Below, one piece after another: positions 22,487-34,400 of a DNA stretch of 64,000 nucleotides. Origin of the DNA: Aphelocoma coerulescens (Eukaryota; Chordata; Aves; Passeriformes; Corvidae); assembly GCF_041296385.1 (NCBI RefSeq), contig NW_027184085.1:10535301-10599300 (forward strand). The letters are read 5' to 3'. Under the pieces are notes generated by a model, which made no database searches, was not told the origin of the DNA, and worked only from the letters and a program-made list of their open reading frames with translations. Within the stretch, counting starts at the first letter, position 1; the number at the start of each line of letters is the position of its first letter. Made by a program: the position numbers and the translations under genes.

Positions 22487-25400
22487 CTGTGGTGAGAAGC
22501 ACAGAAACAGCATTAGGCAGGGAGCACAGGCTGGCAAGGAATACTCCAAGGAATACAGTCTTGAACCCAAGACCACCAAATAAAACCCATGACCCAGGAG
22601 CTAAGAAACCAAGTGCTAGTTGTGGAAGCCTCGTCTCCCCTGGCTCTGGGCAGGGAAACTCCACGTGTCCCAGAGGGGCTGTGGCTTGGCAGAGGATATG
22701 TCCCAGCTCACCTGCTGGATTTCCTGCATTGCCAGGCGTATGGAAGAGCGGAGGCGAGGGAAGGCTTGTTGGCTGCTCTCTCCAGAGCTAGACTTTGTTC
22801 TACTCTTGTCTGTGGTCCATTGGTTTTGGGAATTCTTGGTTCTCCTGAACCACTGCAGAGCAGGTTTGCTAGTGGAAGCCATGGAGGGGCAGGACTGCTT
22901 CTCTGGAGGTGTCTCCCCCTTGTCTGCTGGTGAACTCAGTGTGAGACTCTCCAGATTTTCATAATTCAGGCTCTCACTACTTTTCTGGAGAAAGGAGGAG
23001 TGGATTCAGCAGTGGTTTGTAGACCCTTCACACACACTGAACAGCACAACAAAGAGAAATACCCATCTGTGGCCACTGCTGACATTGAGGGGGCAGCAGG
23101 ATGTCATCCACCTGCCACTGCCTCTCCCCCACCCCAGGACTCTCCACCTAGTAGCATTTTCCAGTGCGTGCAGAAGTAGCCAAGCTGCTTGGCCAGAATG
23201 GGACATCCCTCTACAGGAACACAAAAGAGATGCTGCTGCAGTGACTCTAACCACTCACTCAGGGCACAGCCCATGCCCCATCCTGTTTTCCCACTGCAGA
23301 TCCCGATATTCACCTGCCCACAGGGAAGAGTCAGTATCTCCATGAAGGGCTGGATGCCCACGGTCTGGTGATACTGCACCAGCTCGGTGAGTGAGGCGTG
23401 AGCCCGGTCCTCCCCCAGGATGACGTAGCGTGCATTGGGCTGCATCTGGATCATGTAGTGTCTGCAGCGGCCTTCGCCCCTGGGGAGAGGGACAGACAGA
23501 AACAGTCATGACATGCGGCCTCAGCATGTTACAACCTAGTTCCTGCTTCCTGCACCCCTGGTCTCCAGAGGCCAGTTGTGATCAGGATCCTCAGTAACAA
23601 GTATCATGCAGCAGCAGCAGATGTGCTGTGCACTGACATGTGCTCATAGATGCTGCGATCTCAGTGCTCCTTCCAGCCTGGTTTGCCCACTCAGCCACAG
23701 AGTACAGCCTAAGCAGGACCTCTACCCTTGGAGCCACAGCACCCCACCCACAAACAGGCCTATTTTTTCAGTAAGAGACAGATTCTGCAGTGTCCCATCT
23801 GCTCCTACAAACTTTCTGGGGCACCCACAACAGGAGAGGCTGAACATGATCCTCACTGGACTCCTCTGTGGACCAGGTAATCTCCTTCAGTCAAGCAGTT
23901 TTATAGAATCACTTAGGCCGGAAAAGACTTTAAGATTCCCAAGTTTAACCCTTAACACAGCACTGCCCAGTCTACCATTAAACCATGCCCCCAGGTGCCG
24001 CATCTACACATCTTTTAAATACTTCCAGAGATTGTGACTCGACCACTGCCCTGGGCAGCCTGTTCTTGTGCAGCCTGTTCCTGTGCTTGACACCCCTTTC
24101 TGTGAAGAAATTCCTCCTGACGTTCAGCCTGAACCTACCCTGGCACAGCTTGAGGCTGTGTCTTCTTGTCCTGTTGCCAGTTGCCTGGAAGAAAAGGCTG
24201 ACCCCTGCCTAGCTACAGCCTCCTGTCAGGAGTTGTAGACAGCAATAATGTCTCCCCTGAGCCTCCTCTGCTCATTACCTACCGGTATGTCAAGATGTAG
24301 CCTGGTCGACTCTGGCTGATCCGAACAAGGAAGCAACCCAAAGGCTTGTCAATCAGCAAGTTTTCAGCTTCCCTGGAATCAGGAAACAGTTTTTCAGCAG
24401 AGAGCCAGCAGCTGCCTTGCCACACAGCAGGGATTCACATCCTACCTCATGTGCTACCCCAGTAGTGTCCCAGGGAGCCCAGCGTCTGCCCCATGTGTTC
24501 CTAGCTACACATCTCCCAACTCAGGCTTGGTGGTGCAGGAGGCATTAACAGGATGAGGAAGCACAATACTCTCATCCAAAGACCCTCCAAGCAGGGCTGC
24601 TCCAAACCTGCTCCAGCAGTCTGATTAGTGCAATAGCCACAGCTGCCTTCCAGCACCAAGCACGTCACAAAGCATCACTGAGATGAGGAATCTGCGCACA
24701 TGTGCACTTCCTATGGTCCAGGGATGAAGAAGTCAGGATGCTGTGGGGTACTGGGTAAGCTCAGTGCCAACTTGCATTACACCACTCCAGCTTTCTAAAC
24801 TTCCTGCTGGAAGGAGGACTTCCCCTTCTCTGCCCAGGAGACAAAGCTCTGCTTTGTGCTTGTCATGTGCTTTGATCCAGGCTAAAGGTGACTGCAAATC
24901 ACCAGTGCAATTTGGGATTGCTCTGGCTGCTCCATTTCATGAAGCTGAGCTCACATGGCTGTGTGGAGACTTAAGAAGTCTCTGCTTAAGCAACAGTGTA
25001 TTTGGGAAAGATCTGCCATGCCCTTCAGTGTGCAGTGCTCATGGCTAGTCTGCTCTTGAATTTAGTGTGTTTTGTCTTCCAGGCACTAATTGCTCTCCTG
25101 CATTCTTTCATCTGTGGACAAAAGCATTAATACAGGTTAGGGCCTCAAAAATTATTTTAAAATTATTAAAAAGAAATGCAGCTGCCAGGGAGTTGTGAGC
25201 TATTGTAGTGTTCTTTACTAAGCTAATGTGCTGTGTAATGTCTCTGAGTAAATCACACTGATAGCCTGACAAAATCCAAGAACATAGATCTAGTAAGACC
25301 AAAGGAGAATTGCAGCTGGAACAGGAAAAAAAAGTTAGAAACCGGAGCAAAATGATGAGGGTGTTCAAATGGCAGCAACATCGACACAGAAATCCCACCA

Positions 25401-28400
25401 ATTACAAGATACTGACAATTAACAAGCATGGAGCACCACAGATCAATCTGCACACAGGTGAGACCATACTGCCATCCTGCTCCTACCTGATCACTGGCAT
25501 AATCAGCACTTCTCTGATTATGCCACTGCTTGGAAAGCAGTGCTGGACTCGGCCAAGAGAGTGAATTGTGATGTGGACTTGGTAGAAAAACTTCAAGCAT
25601 TTAAACAAAGTCTCGTAAACAACTCCACAATAAAGAAGGGCTTAGTGGATGTCTCTCCCAGCCTAAGTAGAAGTAAATGCCACCTATGCTGCACCATCCT
25701 TATACAGGCAGAGGAATCAACAAAAACCCTCTTTTTCCCTTCATCAGGGGGCTTTAGTGGAGTTTTGCCACTGAGTACTCACTAAAGCCCCTCTTAATAC
25801 TTTTTAAAATAAGTTGAATTCTGTATTCTCCTGCTGTAAATTGGGGTCTCCTCCTGACCTAAACTGGGATACGAGAAAGAGTCATAACAAATTAACCCAA
25901 AAGTTCATCTTCATGTCTCTGCAAATGGTCCACAACAGGGAAAGCGCATATGTGTATTTCCTCTCTGATTACTTTACAAGCCTCCCATCCCTACACAGGA
26001 TCTGTATTTAGGGACCTACAGTGGACTTATTTACTATGAATTTCCATAGTCTTTCCATGAACCTACACAAAATTTCAGCATTTTCAGCCTATGATGAGGA
26101 CTTTTAAGCTTCCCCCTAAGAGTTTAACGCTCACAGATTGAAAGGGAAAACTTATGCAGGTCACTCCCATTCCTTAAGGAAGCAAAGCCTGGCCAATCCA
26201 ACCTACACAGTCCTCCAAAGGACACAGTGGCTTTTGCCTGTGGCCACTGTGTCCAGAGTACTCACCTCCGACTGATCATCCCATGCAGCCAGCTTGGAAA
26301 GGCCCCATCATCCTGCATGACCTTCTGGGCCTGTGTCTCTTTGAACCAGTGGAGAGTTGCTCCTCTCTTGAGTTTCCTCACGTTTGCTTCTTCCCCAGTC
26401 TGTTCCTCAGTTCCCGGAACAGGACGAGGCACAGAAGGGTTCAAGAAGTTATCAAAAGGAGTGGACTGAAAGCAAGGAGAGAGGGAAAGTCAGCACAAAA
26501 GCATAGTCAAAGGTAGGGGACATTTGAAGAGAGCACTTCGGCGGGTGATCCCATTCCTGAGCCCCTTAAGACAAGATCAAGTCACCAGTTACCAAACGCT
26601 GCTTTCAGTTCCTCAAAAATCCTGACCGCGCTTTTTAACTAACCACAGTAGGACAGGACTCACACTTCTCATAACAAGAATGACAACATTCTCTTGGGGC
26701 CACATGCAGGAGAACATGTGCATGCAGAAGGTGGATGGAGCAGGAAACCAGCACATCTGGCTAAGGGTCCCCCCCAGCAGAGCCAGTATTGCTACCTCTG
26801 TTAGTTTGCTGCGTGGCCGGGGCACCGGTGGCTGTTGTGACTGCTCAGAAGGATGAGGACGAGACTGAGGGTGCCTCTTTCGTGGCATGGGGACTGGAAG
26901 GGAGTTTCTTTCTGCAACAAGAAGAAATAAGTAGATGAAATGTAGCATCCAAGATCCATGAGATCCATCCTCCACATGCCTAGGACTGGGACAGGCTCTG
27001 CTGCATGGATTACGTGGTAAAACCACAGCCAGGCCCTCCTTCCAGCACAGCAAAGCGAACAACCCTTACCATGCTGCTTCAGCTCCCCTCAGACAAAGCC
27101 ACACTTCCAAAGTGCAGAAACATCACCAGCTCCCTGCCCACCACACTGATGGGCCTCCCATCCCAGGGCAGGCCATCATCTGGAGCTTACAGCACTTCAA
27201 GATGATCATCACACCAGTGGACACGCACTGGGTCAGGGGGAGTGGGAGCAACTCACCCTGGGCTGCTGCTGCTGCCAGTGCCAGCTGCTGGATTTTTTCT
27301 CTCTCTGCCGCCTCCTGTAGCTGCTGTGCTTGAGCTCTCAGCTCAGCTAACAGTTTTAGAAAACTCTTCTTGCATCTGAATCCCTTAAAAACTGTTCAGA
27401 GAAAAGCTATGGTTAGGAAAAGAATGCTGTTCATGCCTTTGTAATTCTCTCAGGGAAGAACACTGGGTGATAGTCCTTCATACAGTGTGAAGCCCTCAAC
27501 ACTTGAATCATGTTAATAAAGAACAATGGAACCTCTAGTGTGAGCAGGCAGCCAAAACCTTGTGAGAACTCTTCTAGCCTCTAAGCTGCCAGATCACGGA
27601 CCTACAGAAATCAAATTACAGATCTAAGATCTCATCTCTAATGCCAGGGAATGGAATATTTAAAAAACAAAGCCTTACAAAAGGGCCTGTTAACCATCTA
27701 TCTCTCTGGTACCCCTCAGACACCATGAAGGGGACAGGATTTCCTTGATGCCAGCCCACAGGAAAACCTTTCCCATAAGCAGCCATACAGGGTTCACCAG
27801 GAGCATTACAGACATTGCGTGATCCCACCAACTTTACCAGTTATTAAAGCGCATGAAGTGAAAGCTACACCCTCTCATTTCCCACTACCTGCACACCTTC
27901 CCCATGGATGACAAGAGTGCACAGCTTGTGACAGTCTGACGTTTGTCACACTGTATGGTGCACAGCTGGACGCTGCTCAGATGCTCCAGCAGTGCAACAA
28001 CCCATACAGAAGAGAAGCGCAACAGAGAGAGACTAGGAAGGGTGACAGACTCCTCCTCCTCCTGGATGCACCGTCCTCATGTAGCAAAGGGAAGTACCAG
28101 TCTGCCCACAGCCACTCTGAAGGAACAGGCTGCTAGAGCAGATGCTATGGGGAAAGGAAAGAAAAAAACCAAACCAGACCAAAACTTCATCTCCTTTTGC
28201 CTGCCTCTGAAAGCAGCAATGAGATCTGCTTCTCTCATTTCCCTATTTCCAGTTCAACACAACTCACAAACAATCCTTACTCCAGAGGACAGTGAGCCAG
28301 ATCTCAGGACACAGCCAAATCATGTGCCTGTCCTGCTCAGTCCAGATCTCCTGCACACGTTTTCCCTTTCCAAGGCTCACACAGTCTGAGGGCTCTCCCT

Positions 28401-31400
28401 GATTTGGGATGAGCACTGGGGATGTAGGCATTTGCAATAAGCACTTTGACTTCACAGGGCCTTGACAGAGAGATGGCACCTCCCCTATCCTTCTGTCCTC
28501 TGCAAAGGTGCAGAGATGGAGCAGGGACGGCAGAAAAGGTTTTCCTTCCCCTGGTGTGAGATCAGCATTGAGGGATGCTCCTGTCCTAGTGCTCACCTTT
28601 CTGTATGACAACTGCTGCTCTTTCCAGTTGCTCCACACACTTTGCCAGCTGTTCCTGATGCCAATATTTAAAGAAAAGTCGTGACTTTCTGTGAAGTTGG
28701 AAACGGAAAGATGCAGTGAGAAACACTGTCTAGACTTTTATCCATCACCCTTTGAAGAGGCTATTCCCACAACCACAGAGCTCTCCCTGAAGAGGACCAG
28801 GTAACAGATTACACGTATAAAATCTCTGCAGTTTAGGCTTCCAATTCCCAACAACAGTGATGCACACCTACCCACAAATCCAGCCTTTCAGACCTGTACT
28901 TTGCAGTATCTCCAAGCAGCTGAAAGACATGAAAAAAGTGAAATAAATAATTTTCCACCCAAAGTGAACACCAATGTTTTTAGTTGCATAAAGGGGCATA
29001 AAGTGTCTCAGCAATTCCCAATAGCTAGTAACTTAGGCTGTCAGTCTGTAATGCTCCTTGAGGCACAGCTAGGATCACATTTGGGAAGAACATCAGCAAA
29101 GGGGTTCCCAGAGGCAGATTTACTTCAACTCCCTGGGAGGCAATTCTGTACAGCCTATTTTATTCTCAGAAGTGTTTTTCCTCATTTTGTTTCCAAGCCC
29201 TTTGGAGGACACAAGTTGCAAGGTCAGCACAGCAGACTTCCAGGAGAAAGTCTGTATTCCAACTCCAGTTTCATTTTGCAGACTCCACTGATAAAATTTG
29301 GGTCACTCGGAAAGATTCCATGACACTTGGAACTGAAAGCAGCTCTAGCTGCAACACACAGACAGCTTCCTCCATCTCCTGCTAATCCAGGCTGTGAAAG
29401 CATAGTGGCACTTTTTGATAATATCTCACACAGGAAAGCAGAAGTGTTTTTCTTTCTATCTCAGCCAAATTCCACAGTGCCACAATCTATGTCCACAGGA
29501 TTTTTTTTTCTGAAATGCATCCCATGCTTTTTGTGTCTCCAAACAAACCACGCTGCCTGTTTACAATCATCTCTCCCCCCTCTATGAGATTCTCCTGTGA
29601 CCTCACTTGAGTTTGCAATTCTTACTATTCAGAAGAGTCAGGAAATTCAAGGAAGCACTGTGAAGGCAGGAGGAGCTACTGCCAGGAGAGAATTGTTCCA
29701 GGAGATCATTCAAATCCTTTTCTTAAATGACTAAAAAAAACCCCTCAGCTGGCTTCTTTACATGATTCATTCTCACTATCAATCACAGTTGACACTGGCA
29801 GAAAGGAGAGGCTGGGAAAGTAGAGAAGAGGAGGTGGGGAACTGCTGCCCTAGATGTAGGAAGGAAAAAGCTGGCAGGGTAAAACTCTCTCTGCAGAGCT
29901 GGAAGGACGTTTACATGTGTAACAGTCAGATTCTGAAAGTGCTGATGGCATATTTTGCCTGTACAGAGACAAAATCCTTGGTTTAGAAACATCTTCTCTA
30001 GCCTGGGAGACATTCAGTGCTGGCTGCTTGTTCAGCATTGTCTTTATCTTCTTCTCACACGTGGCCATCAGGAAAAAGCCTGGAGAGGCACCTGACAACT
30101 GTATTTGAGCCCCTGCCATGCCGAGTTCAGTGGACGCCCTTGACCACTACTGTCACTCCCTAAATTGAGTACATTGGTCAGTTCTCACCTCACAGCACAA
30201 CAAGGCTTAATAGTAATTGAATTTAATTGCTACATAACAATTCAAGAAAGATTGCATTCATCATGGTACCAAATGCTTTTTAAACATTAAATGTCCTTGC
30301 CTGGGATCCATGTTCCCCATCGCCACAAGATCCCATTCTTCTCTTGTCTGTCCCTTTTACTCGGTTTGCTATGCTACTCAGAGTAAAAGCTTCTGAAGAA
30401 CAAACCAGACTGCACACAACAATGTGTTCCTACCTTTCTTTTGTGAGGGGAACACCAGGTTTAACTAGAAGAATTCCGTATCTGTGGAAAACAAACCAAT
30501 ACAAACACATAAAAGCTGCATCCTTAATGGGCTGAGCTAATCGCCATCACCCTGACAGCAAACAAAAATAAATCACTATCTTTCCCACTCAGCCTCCCAC
30601 AGCAAATAACCCCATGACCTCAGACCACATGAACTTTGAAGAGGCTGTTTTACTCCTTGCCCACATCTGGTTATCAGGGTCATTTCCTTAATAATACCTA
30701 ACAAGGAATATTCAGAGGTTTTAACAGACCTTTCAGCAAATTCCTCAAAGGAGGGTCTCCAGGAGAAACCATCCCTTCGGATACGGATTGTCTCCAGCAG
30801 CCCATTGTACCGGAGCTGAAGCAGCACCACAAAGAGGATCAGAGAACAAAGAGAAACAGGTCATTAAGACATCTGTTTGCTCCTTTGCAGGCAGAAGTTA
30901 CTTCATTCAGCCCTAAACTTCTCCAGTCCAAAATGAAAAAAATGTTCTGAAAATGTTTCCTTGGTTAAGGACTGAATTTACCACATCCTGTAACTCTGAT
31001 GATTAACCACTCGGAGTTAGAAGTTGGAAACCATAAAAACCAATGACTGAAATAACTTCACCTTCCAGCCATGGGTACTGCTTTGCCTCTGTCCCTCAGA
31101 GGATAGCTTTGTATTTCCAAATCTGGACACAGAAGTACTCTGAGGCATGGATGAACTTCCTCAATCCTATCCTTTCTTATATACATTAAAGAGGCTGCTG
31201 ATCTTTCTGAACTCTTCTAATCATTTTCAGTGTTCTTTATAGCATCTAGACCTCAGACCTGACAGAATATCCAAATACAGTCATATCAATGCATTTCAGA
31301 TCCCATCAAAGCAATCCCATCTTGGCTTATATTCAGAGTTGCCCTGGCTGATGGATGAGAACAGTCTCCTCTGGGAAGCATTTTTTCCGGAGTACTGTCT

Positions 31401-34400
31401 GTACCAGTTCCCATCCAGGGGGAGATGCAAAGATGAATCCTAGCGTGCCCGACAAGCAGATTTCATTGCATTCATGAAAAAGAAATGAGAGAGAACTAAG
31501 ATTGCAAAATCTGGACGTAGCAGTCTGTGTCATAAAAACAACCCAGTACTCAGAATCTTTACACATATATAAAGTGTGGCCACCCTCCCTCTTGCAAGGG
31601 GAGACTGAAGTGAGTCACCTTCCACACACAGCCTTTTGGTGGGATCTGTCCTCCCACTGAGATGTGGCAGAAGTCCCTGTAAAGGACACTCACCTGCAGC
31701 AGCACCACCTGGTCATCCAGCACACCTGGCTCCTTCTGGATGTTGGGCTTTATGCAGCGCACAAAGTGTGGGTTGGCAGAATACATCCTCTCCATGAGCA
31801 CCATCAGGGAATGCTGGCAAGGGTAGAGGAAGATCAACAGTCAATCAACAGTCAATCAAGCCAAAGCACTGCCAGATGTGAAACAAGGACTGTTTTCTGA
31901 CCACACAGCAACTTCCTGGGTTCTGGCAACAACTGGGTCAGTCCCAGCATGATCAGCCCTGCATGGCAACCAGGAAAACCCCTGTCTACGTAATGTCCTC
32001 TTTAACAATGCTTAGCACTCAGGAAGCAGTGCAGTGATATCTGCAGTGATAAAGTTATCACTGCTTTCATCTCACAGGGCACCTCCGGGCAGGAATACCG
32101 TACCCGGAACTGAGCTCCAGCAGACTGCTTCCGTGTGCTGTTGAACTTGTCATCTGCTCCTGGTATGACCTGAAACCAGAACAAAACAAAGCATCAGCCC
32201 TGGAAGAAGTGCTTGATTGACAGCCAAAGAGCACCACTGGAAGGCAGATGGCAAAAAATGAGGTAGAATGCATTTAAGGGGTTGCAAGGCAAGTTAAACA
32301 TAAAAATGACAGAAGCAAGCACAAAACATGGTAAAAAACAAAGGAGAAACTGTTACAAGCTGATTGCTGTCTGCTCTTATTTTAAACCAACTTCTGCCCC
32401 TTTTCAGCCAGTTTCTCAAACAATAGTTATCAGGTAACATTTATCAATTGTCATGTGAACCTGAAGTACAATACCTTGGCTTTCATGTGAGGCATCAGGG
32501 TCCCCGTCCTGGAGATAGTGGCTGGAAGAACAGAGACAATTAGTTGATTTTGTACCTCTGCTTGCAGTCAACCAGGGCTAAACATTCAAACCTAACTTCA
32601 CACATGTGCCTCCTTACAAATCCTGAATCACAGACAGGATGTTAGGTTTCGCCATGTGGAACTACAAGGAAAGAACTAAAAAAAGGAAGAAGAAAATGCA
32701 AATATATGAAGTACACAAGGCAGGCAATATTATTTTCTGCCACTGAGAAGACATGGCAATCAGGTTATTAAATAAACCTAAATGACTTTCAACAGAATTA
32801 TCATCAACGGGCATCTAACAGTGCAGAAAAAATGGTACAGGCAGCAAATGGGGAGCTCACTGACAGCACTCAGGAAGTTACTTAATGTCAGCTTATAACT
32901 GATTCAGTGACAGGATGCGAAAATCAGGGAACTTTAATTTACTAAAGGATCTAGTAACAATCTTGTGCACCCTTGATTCAATAGCTTAATGTGAATCATA
33001 AAATCACAGAATGAGGTTGGGAGTATCCTCTGAAGGTCATCTGGGCAAAACCCTTTGTTCAGCACCTAAAGCCATTGCCCAGGACTGGACAACCAACCTG
33101 AAAACAGGTTTTGTCTGATGTTTGTGAACTTTGAAAGAGTTGGGACTAGGCTAAGTAGCTCCAGTAACAGTGCAGAAATGTTAAAGAAGAAAGATAGTCC
33201 TGAGCAGCAGCTGAAAAACACAGTGGAGAATAGAAATGAAATTCATCAGCTCCTTGTAAATCACAGAAAGTGGCATGGATTGAATGGGCCCAAAAAAAAT
33301 TTATGGAATTTCTGTACCAGAAGCACTGTGTTCAGCCAGCCAATTTCCAAGGAAGCATCCACCCGACCTTTCTCTAAATTTTTAATTTGATTAGAAGCCT
33401 TGGAGAATCTGAAGGTTTCTTGATAACTAGAAAAAGGGAGTACAGTGGTAGGAGAAAATAATGCATGACCTCAGGGTTTTAACAAGTTGTGAAGCACCAC
33501 TTTTAGAGTGTACGACCTTGACAAGCTTCATTTCTAGACACGAACAGAGTGTACAGAAAGAATCAGGAGACAGTCCTGCACTGGCCTTGGAGAAGATGGG
33601 AAGGCCTCTGAGCGGTGGCTAATTCTCTGGAAGGGGATACAACCTGTCTGGCTTTCCATGGCAGGGAATAAACAGCTCTGATAGCTCAGTACATGCCAGC
33701 AGCCCCACTCCAGGCTGCAGCATTCCCAGAGTCGAGTCTCCCTGGTGCTGCCAGTTGTGAAACACACTCTGTGAAACACATGAAGCCTCATGCCCACGCT
33801 TAACTCTTGCCAAGGTGGGCCTTGGCTCATGATGGATGTGCAGAGGGACTTGCCTGTGAACAGCACACTGAGCAGAGGGGTGATGCTGCTGATGAAGAGC
33901 CCACGGACATTGGCTGGCAAGGTGTCTCTGTTCTTCTCTAGAAAGCCCCTGGCAGTGTATTGTACCTGGGGAAAGGGCAGCAAGTCACTAAGGACAGCAG
34001 TGCTCGCAGGCTGGCTGTGAGAGCCACCTCCACAGCCTGCCAGGAGCTGATCATGTGCTAAACTGAATGTACTCTGGCTTGCACAGGAATTCTTTAAACA
34101 TGCATGCACCCCATTCAGATGCCAACCCTGAGGAACAAAACCATGCACATGGCAGAGGCATCAGAACCCCAGGAGTGCAGCATAACACCGAGACATCCAC
34201 CTTTTACATGTTAAATGTTAATTTTTGTAATCATGAATGCTGCAAACAATAACTTAGTCAACAATGCTGAGATTAGATTACGAAGCTGCAAGTTACAGTG
34301 ACTTGAACTGTCATATCTGCTCCTGTTCCAAAAATGATCTCCAATCAACTCAACTCATGTGGACCAATGCTTTCAATACTGGTGGCAGTAAAGTTACATG

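Noticed and set aside
22085..22664. Continuation of the myosin downstream of 22436 in the 152-codon minus frame
   Set aside because: Only the short stretch around 22411-22486 looks exon-like; the rest has no motif and crosses predicted introns.
33534..34148. 204-codon minus-strand frame
   Set aside because: Only its 33854-33965 part is real, as myosin exon 15; the rest is intron read-through.
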